NCBI RefSeq assembly: GCF_017742215.1
Contig: NZ_JAGHKP010000001.1
Span: forward strand, 992,001-1,056,000
Length of the DNA stretch: 64,000 nt
Source: Chitinophaga chungangae
Lineage (GTDB): Bacteria; Bacteroidota; Bacteroidia; Chitinophagales; Chitinophagaceae
Direction of reading: 5' to 3'
The translations under genes and the position numbers were made by a program. Within the stretch, counting starts at the first letter, position 1. Every line of letters starts with the position of its first letter. Positions 18,077-28,014 of the stretch are shown piece by piece. Below the pieces are notes generated by a model. It was not told the DNA's origin, searched no databases, and saw nothing but the letters and a program-made list of their open reading frames with translations.

Positions 18077-19630
18077 TTAAATCCCCCTGTACTCTCCCCA
18101 TACGTTCCGCAGGCAGTCTGCGATCTCGCCGAGGGTGCAGTAATTTTCAACGGCTTCCACCACCAGGGGCATCAGGTTTTCGGAGGTTTGGGCGCGGGCC
18201 GCGATGGCCGACAGCAGCGCCGTTACCTTTTCGTTGTTTCTGCGGCTGCGGAGGCGATGCAGTTTGTCGGACTGCTCCTTGCGGATGCTGTCGTCTATTC
18301 GGAACACTTCGGTATCGGGCTCTTCCTTCACGGTGAATTTATTCACGCCCACGATGATCTTTTCGCCGTTTTCGATCTCCTTCTGGTACTGGTAAGCGCT
18401 GCGGGCGATCTCGTCTTGGATGAAACCCTGCTCTATCGCGCTCACGGACCCGCCCATCGCGTCTATCTTTTCGATCAGTTCCCAGGCGCGGGTCTCCACT
18501 TCTTTGGTGAGCGCTTCCACGTAATAGGAGCCGGCCAGCGGGTCTACCGTGTCTGCAATCCCGCTTTCGTAGCCGATGATCTGCTGCGTGCGCAGCGCAA
18601 TGCGTGCAGCCGCTTCCGTGGGAAGGGAAATGGCTTCGTCGAAACCGTTGGTATGCAGGCTTTGCGTACCGCCAAGCGTGGCGGCGAGCGTTTGCACGGC
18701 CACGCGCACGATGTTGTTCTGCGGCTGCTGCGCCGTAAGCGTGCTGCCGCCGGTTTGTGTATGGAAACGCAGCATCTGCGCTTTCGGGTCGGTGGCGCCC
18801 AGCTCTTTGGTGATGTGCGCCCACATATTGCGCGCCGCGCGGAATTTGGCCACTTCTTCAAAAAGATGGTTGTGCGCGTTGAAGAAAAAACTGAGGCGTT
18901 TGGCGAACACATTGATATCTAACCCCACGGCCAGCGCGGATTTCAGATAGGCTTTGCCGTTGGAAAGCGTAAAAGCCAGCTCCTGTACTGCGTTTGCGCC
19001 CGCTTCGCGGATGTGGTAGCCGCTGATGGAAATGGTGTTCCATTTGGGCACTTCACGGCTGCAATAATCGAAAATATCGGTGATGAGCCGCATGGAAGGC
19101 TGCGGGGGATAAATGAAAGTGCCGCGCGCGGCGTATTCCTTCAGAATGTCGTTTTGAATAGTGCCGGAGATCTTCTGCAGATCGGCGCCCTGTTTTTTGG
19201 CGAGGGCGATGTACAACGCCAGCAGGATAAAAGCGGTGGCGTTGATGGTCATGGAGGTAGACACCTTTTCCAGTTCGATGCCGTCGAACAATACTTCCAT
19301 GTCTTCCAGCGAATCGATCGCCACGCCTACTTTCCCCACTTCCCCTTCCGCCATCGCGTGATCGGAATCGTAACCGATCTGCGTGGGCAGGTCGAAGGCC
19401 ACGCTGAGGCCGCTTACGCCCTGGCTGAGCAGGTAATGGTAACGTTTGTTGGACGCCTCCGCGGTGCTGAAGCCCGCGTATTGCCGCATGGTCCACAGCT
19501 TATCCCGGTACATCGAAGCATGTATGCCCCTGGTAAAGGGAAATTCGCCGGGCATTTCGTTCATCGGCAGGGGAGTGGCGTACAACGGTTGTATTTCAAT
19601 CCCCGAATCCGTCCTGATCTTCTTTTCCAT
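18077..19630 (-). CDS. Methylmalonyl-CoA mutase-type large subunit, catalytic barrel without B12-binding domain
   Basis: A 517-residue acyl-CoA mutase catalytic subunit. It has the family signatures [34 protein letters not shown], the [19 protein letters not shown] active-site segment and [14 protein letters not shown]. It stops after the TIM barrel and linker and lacks the C-terminal cobalamin domain (DxHxxG), so a separate small subunit must supply it, as in two-subunit isobutyryl-CoA or archaeal-type mutases. Family reactions are carbon-skeleton rearrangements such as methylmalonyl-CoA to succinyl-CoA; exact specificity cannot be set here. No B12-binding partner or MeaB chaperone is in the window. 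It is divergent from the M23 peptidase. Confidence 0.87.
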   Translation of the reverse strand: MEKKIRTDSGIEIQPLYATPLPMNEMPGEFPFTRGIHASMYRDKLWTMRQYAGFSTAEASNKRYHYLLSQGVSGLSVAFDLPTQIGYDSDHAMAEGEVGKVGVAIDSLEDMEVLFDGIELEKVSTSMTINATAFILLALYIALAKKQGADLQKISGTIQNDILKEYAARGTFIYPPQPSMRLITDIFDYCSREVPKWNTISISGYHIREAGANAVQELAFTLSNGKAYLKSALAVGLDINVFAKRLSFFFNAHNHLFEEVAKFRAARNMWAHITKELGATDPKAQMLRFHTQTGGSTLTAQQPQNNIVRVAVQTLAATLGGTQSLHTNGFDEAISLPTEAAARIALRTQQIIGYESGIADTVDPLAGSYYVEALTKEVETRAWELIEKIDAMGGSVSAIEQGFIQDEIARSAYQYQKEIENGEKIIVGVNKFTVKEEPDTEVFRIDDSIRKEQSDKLHRLRSRRNNEKVTALLSAIAARAQTSENLMPLVVEAVENYCTLGEIADCLRNVWGEYRGI

Positions 19631-19684
19631 ATTTACAATGTTACTTTAAAAACGATAAATTGCGGTAAATTTTGTTGCCCGGCT

Positions 19685-20587
19685 ATGATCACTTATTTGT
19701 TATTGGCGCTTACGATCGGATTGGCAGCGCTCAGTATTTTCCTGATGTACCGCGCGTCCCGGAAACCTCTTGCAGACCTGGTGTTTACGGCCGTGCTCTC
19801 GGTTTTCCTGGCTTTGTTCATCTACCTGTACGGCATGTGGGTGTTCCTCAGCATCTATCTCAAATATGTTTTCGGCATCCTGTTCCTGCTCAGCACCGGC
19901 TGGTTTTTTATCCGGCGGAAACAAACCCTCCGGTCCCGGCCCATCTGGCTTAAATTCTTTTTCGCCGTTTGGCTGTGCGTTGCGGTGGTTTTATACTTCA
20001 CCGGCACAACGGGGAAACCCAGGACGGTAGAGCTCGACTTCCCGCTTAAAAAAGGCCGTTATTTCGTGCTGCAGGGCGGAAAAGGACTACCCACCAATAT
20101 TTTCCATTTCAGCCTGCGCGGCGCCATTTACGCGATGGATATCGTAAAGCTGAACGATTACGGCAACCGCGCCAACACCGTGTTTTCCCGCAACCTGGAA
20201 GACTATGCCATTTTCGGCGACACCATTTACAGCCCCTGTGCCGGCAAAGTGGTGCGCGCGTATGGCGACAATCCCGACAATATTCCTCCCAATATGGAAC
20301 GCGGCCCGAAGAATACGAACATGGTGGTGATCGAAGGTGAACATTACACCGTGTTTATGGGCCATCTCAAAAAAGGCAGCGTAATGGTGGGGGAAGGGGA
20401 TGTGGTAAAAATGGGCCAGCCGCTGGGCTGCGTGGGTAATTCCGGCTTCAGCTCCGAGCCGCACCTTCACATACAGGTGCATGAAAAAGAAGAAGGGCGG
20501 CCCTGGTATGCGAGCACGCCCCTGTATATACGTTTTAACGGCAGAAGTTACCTGCTGAATGAAATGATCAAAAAGAAAAACCTATAA
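19685..20587 (+). CDS. M23 (LytM-type) metallopeptidase with N-terminal membrane helices
   Basis: A 300-residue protein. The first 110 residues form about four membrane helices (MITYLLLALTIGLAALSIFL first). A periplasmic LytM domain follows, with YAMDIVK, IYSPCAGKVVRAYGDN, VVIEGEHYTVFMGHLKKG and the zinc-binding PHLHIQVHEKEEG. The HxH pair is intact. The position four residues before the YAMD aspartate is not His, although a His lies upstream in NIFHFS, so the zinc site may be rearranged or degenerate. The family cleaves cell-wall cross-links or acts as a regulatory LytM factor. The start at 19685 gives the first membrane helix directly; the frame is open far upstream by chance. Confidence 0.82.
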   Translation: MITYLLLALTIGLAALSIFLMYRASRKPLADLVFTAVLSVFLALFIYLYGMWVFLSIYLKYVFGILFLLSTGWFFIRRKQTLRSRPIWLKFFFAVWLCVAVVLYFTGTTGKPRTVELDFPLKKGRYFVLQGGKGLPTNIFHFSLRGAIYAMDIVKLNDYGNRANTVFSRNLEDYAIFGDTIYSPCAGKVVRAYGDNPDNIPPNMERGPKNTNMVVIEGEHYTVFMGHLKKGSVMVGEGDVVKMGQPLGCVGNSGFSSEPHLHIQVHEKEEGRPWYASTPLYIRFNGRSYLLNEMIKKKNL

Positions 20588-20623
20588 AAAGAAGAGACCC
20601 TCATGGTCGCTTCGTTAATGTCT

Positions 20624-21178
20624 TTAATGTTGCATCAGCTTGCGCGCTTCGGAATTGATGATCTCTATCGCAATATCCGACGGTGATTCGGGCTGCAGCA
20701 TGAACAGTTCCAGGATCTGTTTGTTAAGCTCGATGGAAGGCGCGTCCGGCGGTAGTTTCAGCCCGATCTGGTTGATGATGGAAATGGTTTGTTCCTTCAC
20801 GGTTTTTACGGCTTCCCAGGCCTGCGCCGTTACATATATCTGCTGCGAAACGTTGTGGTCGTATTCCGATTTGATGCTCGATACCATGGCGATCTGCATG
20901 TCCAGCACGGTAAAGCCCGGCTGGTTCACACGGCTGATCAGGTTTTGTGGTGCAATGCGCTCCACGAACAGCACGATGCGCTCGTAAGCCTGCAGTTGCA
21001 GCGGCAATATCACTCCGCCGCCTTCGGTTTTACCTGCAGCGGCTTTCAGCTCTTTTTCCTTTTCCTCTTTTTCTTTCTTTTCGCCTTTTTTCAGCGTGTC
21101 TTTCAGGGTCCAGATAACAAGCACTACCGCGCCGGCAATAATTACGATAAACAACAGTTCCTGACTGGATGGCATCAT
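20624..21178 (-). CDS. Conserved membrane-anchored protein, unknown function
   Basis: A 184-residue protein with one N-terminal membrane helix (ELLFIVIIAGAVVLVIWTL), a highly charged Lys/Glu linker (about residues 27-50), and a helical C-terminal domain (LQAYERIVLFVERIAPQNLI, then AWEAVKTVKEQTISIINQIG, and a Pro-containing end). It looks like a cytoplasmic domain tethered to the inner membrane. I recognise the architecture from Bacteroidota hypothetical proteins but cannot assign a role. It is convergent with the M23 gene (36-bp gap) and follows the serine dehydratase gene after a terminator. Confidence 0.72.
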   Translation of the reverse strand: MMPSSQELLFIVIIAGAVVLVIWTLKDTLKKGEKKEKEEKEKELKAAAGKTEGGGVILPLQLQAYERIVLFVERIAPQNLISRVNQPGFTVLDMQIAMVSSIKSEYDHNVSQQIYVTAQAWEAVKTVKEQTISIINQIGLKLPPDAPSIELNKQILELFMLQPESPSDIAIEIINSEARKLMQH

Positions 21179-21245
21179 CGAATGGGTTTTAGAATTACAA
21201 ATATAATAGGAATTTATTATTTGTAAGTGAAAACCTTCGGTTAAA

Positions 21246-21276
21246 TAAAAAAAGCGTTCCGTGGTAGCGGAACGCC
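21246..21276 (-). terminator. Rho-independent terminator after sdaA
   Basis: On the minus strand, arms cggaacgc-type (21268-21275 with 21254-21261) are followed by a run of seven T. It lies just past the serine dehydratase stop. Confidence 0.88.
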
Positions 21277-21298
21277 TTGAATGATATTGCTGAAACGC

Positions 21299-22729
21299 CT
21301 AACATTCCGGCAGGCTGATCGGGATGTTCACCGCCAGGCCGCCATCGGACGTTTCCTTGTATTTCGAGTTCATGTCCTGCGCGGTTTCCCACATGGTTTT
21401 CACCACCGCGTCCAGCGAAACCTTCGCCAGCTCGGGGTTGCTTTGGAGCGCCAGCTGCGAGGCCGTAATGGCTTTGATGGCGCCCATCGTGTTCCTTTCG
21501 ATGCAGGGCACCTGCACGAGGCCGCCGATAGGGTCGCAGGTTAGGCCGAGATGATGCTCCATGGCTATTTCGGCCGCCATCAGCACCTGGCGCTGGCTGC
21601 CGCCCATACATTCCGTGAGGGCCGCCGCCGCCATGGCGCTCGATACGCCGATCTCCGCCTGGCATCCGCCCATGGCCGCCGAAATGGTCGCGCGTTTTTT
21701 GAAGATGCTGCCCACTTCCGAAGCGGTGAGCACGAACTGGATGATCTTTTCCGTATGCAGCCCGTCGCAGAAGGTAATGAAATACTGCAGCACGGCGGGT
21801 ATCACACCTGCGGCGCCATTGGTTGGCGCCGTTACCACCCGGCCGAAAGAGGCGTTCTCTTCATTCACGGCCAGCGCAAAACAGCTTACCCAGTCCAGCG
21901 TGTACGAAAAATGTTCCCCGCCCGCGCGGATGGCTTCCACCCAGCTGTTATAATCGGTATAAGTTCTTCCTTTTAATAATTTGAGATTGAGCGCCGCGGC
22001 CCTGCGCCCAACTTTCAGCCCGCCGGGCAGCTCGCCGGTGGTATGGCAGCCGCGGTAAATGCAGTCGCGCATTACTTCCCATATCCGCAGCACGCCCGCT
22101 TTGGTGTCGGCTTCGCTGCGCCAGGCCGTTTCATTTTCCATCACCAGTTCGGAAATGGAATAACCCGTTTTGATGCACCACTGCAGCAGCTGCCGCGCCG
22201 TATCCACCGGGAAAGGCAGGTCTACGTTGTTTTTCCCGCCGCCCGCAATTTCTCCTTCCTTCACCACAAATCCCCCGCCGATGGAATACCAGGTAGACGC
22301 CAGCTGTTCGCCATCCTGCAGCGTTACCAAAAAAGTAAGCGCGTTAGGATGGAAAGGAAGCGATTCGTCGTAAAGGAATTGAATATCGGTAAGCGGGTCG
22401 AAACCGATCGTGAATTGCCCGTGCAGGTGAAGTTGTTTGTCGCGCCGGATCTTTTCCACTTTAGCGTCGATGTCGTTCACATCGCAGGTAACGGGGTCTT
22501 CGCCCGAAAGCCCGAGCTGGATGGCGATGTCCGTTCCGTGGCCATGCCCTGTTTTGGCAAGCGAGCCGTAAAGCAATATGCTGAGCTGTTGCACGGAAGC
22601 GAGTTTGCCGGTTGCCTCCAGTTCCCCGATGAAACGCATGGCGGCGCGCCAGGGGCCTAATGTATGCGAGCTGCTGGGGCCTACGCCGATCTTGAAAATA
22701 TCAAATACTGAGATACACTCGTGTGGCAC
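21299..22729 (-). CDS. sdaA: L-serine ammonia-lyase (L-serine dehydratase), single chain
   Basis: A 476-residue iron-sulfur enzyme that deaminates L-serine to pyruvate and ammonia. The beta-type domain comes first ([20 protein letters not shown], near the N-terminus), then the alpha-type catalytic domain with [31 protein letters not shown] and [15 protein letters not shown]. Cysteines in these last segments and nearby would hold the [4Fe-4S] cluster. Length and domain order match the fused E. coli SdaA type. It is monocistronic: a terminator follows, and a TAACTTTG box on its strand (22749-22756) could be its -7 element, though no -33 TTG is well placed. Confidence 0.93.
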   Translation of the reverse strand: MPHECISVFDIFKIGVGPSSSHTLGPWRAAMRFIGELEATGKLASVQQLSILLYGSLAKTGHGHGTDIAIQLGLSGEDPVTCDVNDIDAKVEKIRRDKQLHLHGQFTIGFDPLTDIQFLYDESLPFHPNALTFLVTLQDGEQLASTWYSIGGGFVVKEGEIAGGGKNNVDLPFPVDTARQLLQWCIKTGYSISELVMENETAWRSEADTKAGVLRIWEVMRDCIYRGCHTTGELPGGLKVGRRAAALNLKLLKGRTYTDYNSWVEAIRAGGEHFSYTLDWVSCFALAVNEENASFGRVVTAPTNGAAGVIPAVLQYFITFCDGLHTEKIIQFVLTASEVGSIFKKRATISAAMGGCQAEIGVSSAMAAAALTECMGGSQRQVLMAAEIAMEHHLGLTCDPIGGLVQVPCIERNTMGAIKAITASQLALQSNPELAKVSLDAVVKTMWETAQDMNSKYKETSDGGLAVNIPISLPEC

Positions 22730-22843
22730 AATAAACGTGTTTAATCTTCAAAGTTAAGGGATTTGCGGGCACGACCGTTCAGCGCAAAAAAATACGCGCT
22801 ACCGCAAGCAGTAACGCGCATATGTTGACAGATAGAGAAAGAC

Positions 22844-24235
22844 TTATTTGTTCCACCACAATTTGCCGTAGAGGCCGTCTCCGGCTCCTGCAAACTGGCG
22901 GGTAACGGCGTCGTTGTAATTTTTGCCGTTGTTGAACACTTCGTCCGGCGGGTAACCCTGGCGGCTGGGCGCATCTTTGCCCTGCGGTTTCACGAAGGTG
23001 GGGTAGCCTGTTCTTCTCCATTCGGCCCAGGCTTCGTAGCCGTGCATGAACAGGTGTACCCAGCGCTGCACGCCGATCTGCTCGTAGCCGGTGGCGGCGT
23101 TGTAGGCCATGCCGGGTGCGGCCATCATGACGCCGTAACCGGTGGTATCGTTTTTATTCCACTGGCGAACCGAATGTTCGATGGCTTGTTCATAAAAGTC
23201 CGCCGCCGCGGCGTCTCCGCCGCCGGTCCAGCCGCGTTTGGCGGCTTCCGCCCGCGCGAAAAGCGCCTGTGCGTAGGTAACGAGGTACACCGATGCATCC
23301 TGCCGGCGGATCTCTTCGCCCAGCAACGAAAATTCGGTGGTGCTCAGGCCGTCGAGCGCGCCGAAGGGAAGCCCGGCATATTCGCCGTCGTTGTTCGGGT
23401 CGCCGTATACGGGCAGGCGCGGATCGTTCACCGGTTTCATTTTGCTCACCAGCAGTTCGCTGAGCGCCCACCATAAACGGTTCTGGTCTTCGATCTGGTC
23501 GTACCAGTAACTTTCATTGGCTTCTTCGGGCAGGTGTTTGAACACCATGTTGTCGTCGTTTTCGGTCATGATGCCATTAGTCAGCGCTTTGTTGAACTCT
23601 TCCCTGCCTTTGGTGGCATTTACTTCCGAGATGCGCAGCGCCATCAGCAAACGGATCGTGTTGCCCAGTTTTTTCCACCGGTCCATATCGCCGTCGTACA
23701 GCACGTCGTTGGTAATGTCGCCGTCCACGATGGATTTATCCGCTTCGTCCAGCAGGGCGAACAGGTTGTTGTAGATGGATTCCTGCGTGTCGTACACCGG
23801 GGTGAACTTTTCGGAGCCCTTGAGCGCTTCCGAATACGGCACATCGCCCCAGCGGTCTGTAATATGCCAAAAATAATATGCTTTCAGGATCTTCGCGACG
23901 GCCAGCTGGTTGGCGATGGGGCCTTCTTTTGCGTCGAGCTGTTTGGAATTGATCACGGTTTCCAGGTTCATCAGCGGGCCCTGGTAAATACCGTAGAAGC
24001 TCGCTGAAACCTGGTTGTATAACGAAAGGTTAGGGTATTGCGTTTCGGAAAGGTATTGCGCGTTGTATTCGCCCTGCGGGGATTCCTGCAATACCGGCAG
24101 GTATAGCTCCGCATTGGCGATCAGCTGCGTATTGGAAGCCTGGCTGGGCAGGTTGGGATTGACGTTGATGTCGCCAAATTTGTTGCAAGCCCCGAAGATG
24201 AAAACGATTCCTGTCAAGAGATATTTGCTTTTCAT
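22844..24235 (-). CDS. SusD-like nutrient-binding outer-membrane lipoprotein
   Basis: A 463-residue lipoprotein (signal peptide with lipobox IFGAC, Cys16) of the SusD/RagB superfamily, SusD-like 2 type. Recognisable parts are NVNPNLPSQAS at the start, AVAKILKAYYFWHITDRWGDVPYSEA in the TPR-like scaffold, and PDEVFNNGKNYNDAV near the C-terminus. SusD proteins cap SusC channels on the cell surface and bind the ligand. The gene starts 12 bp after SusC ends and is co-transcribed with it. The ligand is unknown; SusD-like 2 proteins are often tied to peptides or other non-starch substrates, and no glycoside hydrolase lies nearby. Confidence 0.9.
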   Translation of the reverse strand: MKSKYLLTGIVFIFGACNKFGDINVNPNLPSQASNTQLIANAELYLPVLQESPQGEYNAQYLSETQYPNLSLYNQVSASFYGIYQGPLMNLETVINSKQLDAKEGPIANQLAVAKILKAYYFWHITDRWGDVPYSEALKGSEKFTPVYDTQESIYNNLFALLDEADKSIVDGDITNDVLYDGDMDRWKKLGNTIRLLMALRISEVNATKGREEFNKALTNGIMTENDDNMVFKHLPEEANESYWYDQIEDQNRLWWALSELLVSKMKPVNDPRLPVYGDPNNDGEYAGLPFGALDGLSTTEFSLLGEEIRRQDASVYLVTYAQALFARAEAAKRGWTGGGDAAAADFYEQAIEHSVRQWNKNDTTGYGVMMAAPGMAYNAATGYEQIGVQRWVHLFMHGYEAWAEWRRTGYPTFVKPQGKDAPSRQGYPPDEVFNNGKNYNDAVTRQFAGAGDGLYGKLWWNK

Positions 24236-24247
24236 GTGGGTGTGGCT

Positions 24248-27200
24248 TTAAAAGTTGACGATAAGGTTTACTCCGTAAGAACGCACCGTGTTAGCCTGGC
24301 CGGATTCCAGCCAGCTGATGCTTTGGCTGCCGCTGGAAAGCTCGGTAGGGTCGAGACCTTTCGGCGCTTTCTGCCAGATCATCCAGGGGTTGCGCGCGAT
24401 CAGCGCCACGTTGATGCTGCTGAACGGCAGCTTCGAAAGGTTCGCCTTGCTGAAAGTATATCCCAGCCTCAGTTCCCGCAGTTTGATATAGTCGCTTTCG
24501 TACAGCCATTCCTCGTAAACATGGGTGCCCAGCACAGTACGGTAATACTGGCGCGCGTCCACATATGCCGTCACCATTTCTTTGGTGGATGCTTTCATAC
24601 CGGTTACTTTCACGCCGCCGCCGTCTGCCAGCGGGTCGCGCACGTTTTTGCCGTTTTCGTTGATGGCCGCGGTTTCTTCCGCCATGCCGGTTTTAACGGC
24701 CAGCATGCGCGAACGGCTGAAGAACATGCCGCCCACCTGGTAATCGATCATCGCGCTGAGGTCGAAATTGCCGATGGTGAAGGTATTCTGCCATCCGCCG
24801 GTGGCGTCGGGCATTACGGAGCCGAAGTTATGCGTGGCCTCGGTATACAGCGGCATATTGTTCGCTCCCAGCAAAATGGTGCCGGTGGCGGAATCGCGCT
24901 GGTACGCCTTGCCGATGAGGCTGCCGAAAGGTTTGCCCACATAGGCGTTGAGGTAAGCGGTTACGCCGGAATAAGTGGAAGAATACAGGGGATACACGTT
25001 CTGGTTGGGCGCCAGTTCCACCACCATGCTTTTGTTCCTGCTGATGTTGAAGGCGGTGTTCCAGCTGAAGTTCTTCGTACGTACGGGCGTGGCCGTTATC
25101 GCCACTTCAAATCCCTTGTTCTCGATCAGCCCCGCATTGATGGTGGTGGTGCTGTAACCGCTTGTGCCGGACAGCGCGAGGGGAATGATCTGGTTTTTGT
25201 TCTTTTGCATGTAGTATGTAAAATCCAGTCCCAGCCTGTTGTCGAGGAACTTCAGGTCTAAACCTGCTTCGTAAGAATGGGCGAACGAAGGTTTGATGTT
25301 CTGGTTTACCAGGTTGTCTAGCACGTACAGCGAGTTCACCGCGGTGCCGGATGGCGGCCTGTAAATGCCGCCCACGCCGTAGTTGACCGAAGTTTCATAT
25401 ACTGAAACGTCGGCGCCCGCCTGTGCGTAGCTGAGGCGCAGTTTGCCGTAGCTCAGCGGCTTCCATTTCAGCACGTCGCTGAATACGAAGCTGGTAGATA
25501 CGGAGGGATACCAGTAAGAGTTGTTGCTGCGGTTGAGGGTCGAAGAGTTGTCGTTGCGCAGCGACGCTTCCAGGAACAGCAGGTTCTTATAACCCACGGA
25601 TGCCATGCCGTATGCGCTGCGGATCGTTTTCCGCAGCAGGTAGGAGCTGGCCTCGGGCCGGTCTATCGACGCTTCGAGGCTGTAGTAGCCCGGGCTGGAA
25701 AGACCGCCGGCCGTTGCGCCGTATACATAAGTGTACCTGCGGTTGAAGATGTTGCCGCCGAGGTTCACGTTGAAGGAGAAGTCGTTCACCGTTTTGTTGT
25801 ACTGCGCAAGGAACTCGTAGTTCATTTCTTTGTTCTGGTACTTGCCCACGGTGTATTCCGGCACCCTTCTGCTGCCGAATGCGATCCTCGTTTCGATGTT
25901 CTGCGTATACACGTCGCCGCGCACAAAACCGCTCAGCTTGAGGCCTGGCAGCAGGTTGTAGGTGAGGCCCACGTCGCCGAAGAAACGGTCGCGGTTGTCG
26001 TTGCTGGTGTTTTCGAAGGCGTCGAAATAAGGATTGTCCCAATAAAGCGGTTCAAAGTCGGTGATCACGCCGTCGCTGCCGTTGGCGGGCGGGTCGATAT
26101 TCCAGTGCAGGTTAGTGCCGTCCGCGTATTTGTAATTGCGCATCTTTTTCATGTCGATGTTGCGCTGGAACCATTGCACGATGTAACGCGCGCCCCATTC
26201 GGAGCCCTGAGACGGGCGCTGGGCGCTGTTGTTCGCGTAGTTGATATTGGTGGATACCTGCAGTTTGCTGGTGAGATCGAGCGAGGCGCTTACGCCGAGA
26301 TTGTTCCTTTTCAGCCAGCTGTTGGGCTCTATGCCGCGAACGTTGGTATTGTTGTAGCTCAGGCGGAACGTGGCGTTTTCGCTGCCGCCGGATACGTTGA
26401 TGCCGTTGTTGAAAGTGGTGCCCGTCTCATAAAAATCCTCGATGTTGGTAGGGTGCGGCACAAAGGGCGTTTCTTTGCCGTAATCGGGATCGAGGGGATA
26501 AAAACTGTTCACCTGGCGCACGGGCGTGCCGTCCATTTTGGGCCCCCAGCTTTCGTCCCAGTCCATCTGCACTACTTTCTGGCCGTTGGCCAGCGTGTTC
26601 CAGGTTTGTTTCGAACCGGCGCCGTAGAGATTTTGCAGTTTCATGAAGTTGGCGGCTTTTTCAACCGAGAACGCGCTGTTGAGCTGCACGTTCACTTTTT
26701 TCGCGCCGCGCTGCCCTTTTTTGGTGGTGATCATGATCACGCCGTATTGCCCGCGGATGCCGTAAAGCGCCGATGCGGCGGGCCCTTTCAGCACATTGAT
26801 GTCTGCAATGTCTTCGGGGTTGATGTCCTGCGCAAGGTTGCCGTAGTCCGCACGGTCGCTGTTGGCGAAGTTGGCGTTGGAAATGGGCGTGCCGTCTACC
26901 ACGATCAGCGGCTGGTCCGACCCGGAAATGGAATTCACGCCGCGGATCTTGATCTTCTGCGTACCGCCCATGCTGGCGCCGGAAGCGCCTACCACCTGCA
27001 CGCCCGCCACTTTGCCGGCCAGCGCGCCGAGCACGTTCTGGTCTTTGGCGTAAGTGAGGTTTTCACCTTTCACGCCTTGCGTGGCGTAGCCGAGCGACCG
27101 CTGGTTGCGCGTGATGCCGAGCGCCGTTACCACTACTTCAGACAGGTCGGTATCGCCCAATTGGAGGTTGAAATCGGCGGTCACGGTCTGGTTGTTGACC

Positions 27201-27763
27201 ACGGTCACGTCGAGGGTTTGGGCTTCGTACCCCATGGCGGTAACCCGCAGCTTGTAAGCGCCGGCTTCCACGCCTACAATGGCGAAACGGCCCTGGTCGT
27301 CTGCCACGGCGCCTTTGGTGGAGCCTACGATCTGCACGGTAGCGTAAGGCACCGGGTTGCCCGAAGGGTCGCGCACAACGCCGCGGATGCCGCCTTCAAA
27401 GGTAGCCGCCGCCACACCGGCCGGGGCAAGACCGGCGGTGAGGGGAACGGCGCCTTTTTTAATGACGATATTGGCGTTTACCTGCTCGTAACGCAGGTCT
27501 GTGGTGCGCAGCAGCTCGTCGAGCAGGCGGTTGACGGGGATGTCTGTAGCGCGGTAAGTGATATTGTTGTAACCTGCAACGTCCTGTGTTCTGTAGGTAA
27601 AGGAGCAGTCGGCCAGCGATTCGATCTTTTTGAACGCCTGTTTAAGCGATGCGTTCCGCAGGTCGATAGACACGGTGATCTTGCTCAGGTCCTGCCCGCT
27701 ACCGCTGGCGGCCATCAATAAGCCATTGATTGTGAGCAATATTGCCAGAATGGAAATCCTCAT
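24248..27763 (-). CDS. SusC/RagA family TonB-linked outer-membrane receptor
   Basis: A 1171-residue receptor. Order: signal peptide (MRISILAILLTINGLLMAAS), STN secretin-like signalling domain (about 25-85; SLKQAFKKIESLADCSFTYR), carboxypeptidase-regulatory-like domain (IRGVVRDPSGNPVPYATVQI), TonB plug (IRGVNSISGSDQPLIVVDG, ending in the SusC motif ASALYGIRGQYGVIMITTKK) and a 22-strand barrel ending in NTVRSYGVNLIVNF. The STN domain matches regulation by the upstream FecR and ECF sigma genes. The ATG at 27763 has AAGGTG five bases upstream and starts the signal peptide; an in-frame ATG at 27865 would add 34 residues. It pairs with the SusD gene 12 bp downstream. Confidence 0.93.
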   Translation of the reverse strand: MRISILAILLTINGLLMAASGSGQDLSKITVSIDLRNASLKQAFKKIESLADCSFTYRTQDVAGYNNITYRATDIPVNRLLDELLRTTDLRYEQVNANIVIKKGAVPLTAGLAPAGVAAATFEGGIRGVVRDPSGNPVPYATVQIVGSTKGAVADDQGRFAIVGVEAGAYKLRVTAMGYEAQTLDVTVVNNQTVTADFNLQLGDTDLSEVVVTALGITRNQRSLGYATQGVKGENLTYAKDQNVLGALAGKVAGVQVVGASGASMGGTQKIKIRGVNSISGSDQPLIVVDGTPISNANFANSDRADYGNLAQDINPEDIADINVLKGPAASALYGIRGQYGVIMITTKKGQRGAKKVNVQLNSAFSVEKAANFMKLQNLYGAGSKQTWNTLANGQKVVQMDWDESWGPKMDGTPVRQVNSFYPLDPDYGKETPFVPHPTNIEDFYETGTTFNNGINVSGGSENATFRLSYNNTNVRGIEPNSWLKRNNLGVSASLDLTSKLQVSTNINYANNSAQRPSQGSEWGARYIVQWFQRNIDMKKMRNYKYADGTNLHWNIDPPANGSDGVITDFEPLYWDNPYFDAFENTSNDNRDRFFGDVGLTYNLLPGLKLSGFVRGDVYTQNIETRIAFGSRRVPEYTVGKYQNKEMNYEFLAQYNKTVNDFSFNVNLGGNIFNRRYTYVYGATAGGLSSPGYYSLEASIDRPEASSYLLRKTIRSAYGMASVGYKNLLFLEASLRNDNSSTLNRSNNSYWYPSVSTSFVFSDVLKWKPLSYGKLRLSYAQAGADVSVYETSVNYGVGGIYRPPSGTAVNSLYVLDNLVNQNIKPSFAHSYEAGLDLKFLDNRLGLDFTYYMQKNKNQIIPLALSGTSGYSTTTINAGLIENKGFEVAITATPVRTKNFSWNTAFNISRNKSMVVELAPNQNVYPLYSSTYSGVTAYLNAYVGKPFGSLIGKAYQRDSATGTILLGANNMPLYTEATHNFGSVMPDATGGWQNTFTIGNFDLSAMIDYQVGGMFFSRSRMLAVKTGMAEETAAINENGKNVRDPLADGGGVKVTGMKASTKEMVTAYVDARQYYRTVLGTHVYEEWLYESDYIKLRELRLGYTFSKANLSKLPFSSINVALIARNPWMIWQKAPKGLDPTELSSGSQSISWLESGQANTVRSYGVNLIVNF

Positions 27764-27917
27764 AATACACCTTTTGAATGAAAGCCGCCGGAAGATGGGC
27801 GCCGGCCGCTTTTTTTCATTGCATAGCGGAGCAATGAAATTGCTTTTTTCTACATACAAATTCATAGCTTTGGTAAGTTTAATAATTCATGAAAAGGGAT
27901 TATTCAACTGCAAACAG

Positions 27918-27949
27918 GAGCCGCTGCCAGGTCGCAATTGGAGCGGCTC
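27918..27949. repeat. Inverted repeat between FecR and SusC genes
   Basis: Arms gagccgct (27918-27925) and agcggctc (27942-27949) are separated by 16 nt. The stem lies in the leader between anti-sigma and receptor genes and has no good T run on the minus strand. It could be a processing or attenuation site, or the operator region of the receptor promoter. Confidence 0.45.
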
Positions 27950-28014
27950 TCTGCTTTTTGTAACAATCAGCCGGATGCAAGAATGCATGGATGGTTCATT
28001 GACTTCGATTTTGG

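Noticed and set aside
26105-27721. A 538-codon antisense frame across SusC.
   Set aside because: The SusC frame is complete with STN, carboxypeptidase-like, plug and barrel domains; the antisense reading has no features.
24248-27763. SusC/SusD block considered as a polysaccharide utilisation locus.
   Set aside because: No carbohydrate-active enzyme or sulfatase is within the flanking genes, so only an uptake and signalling unit is supported.
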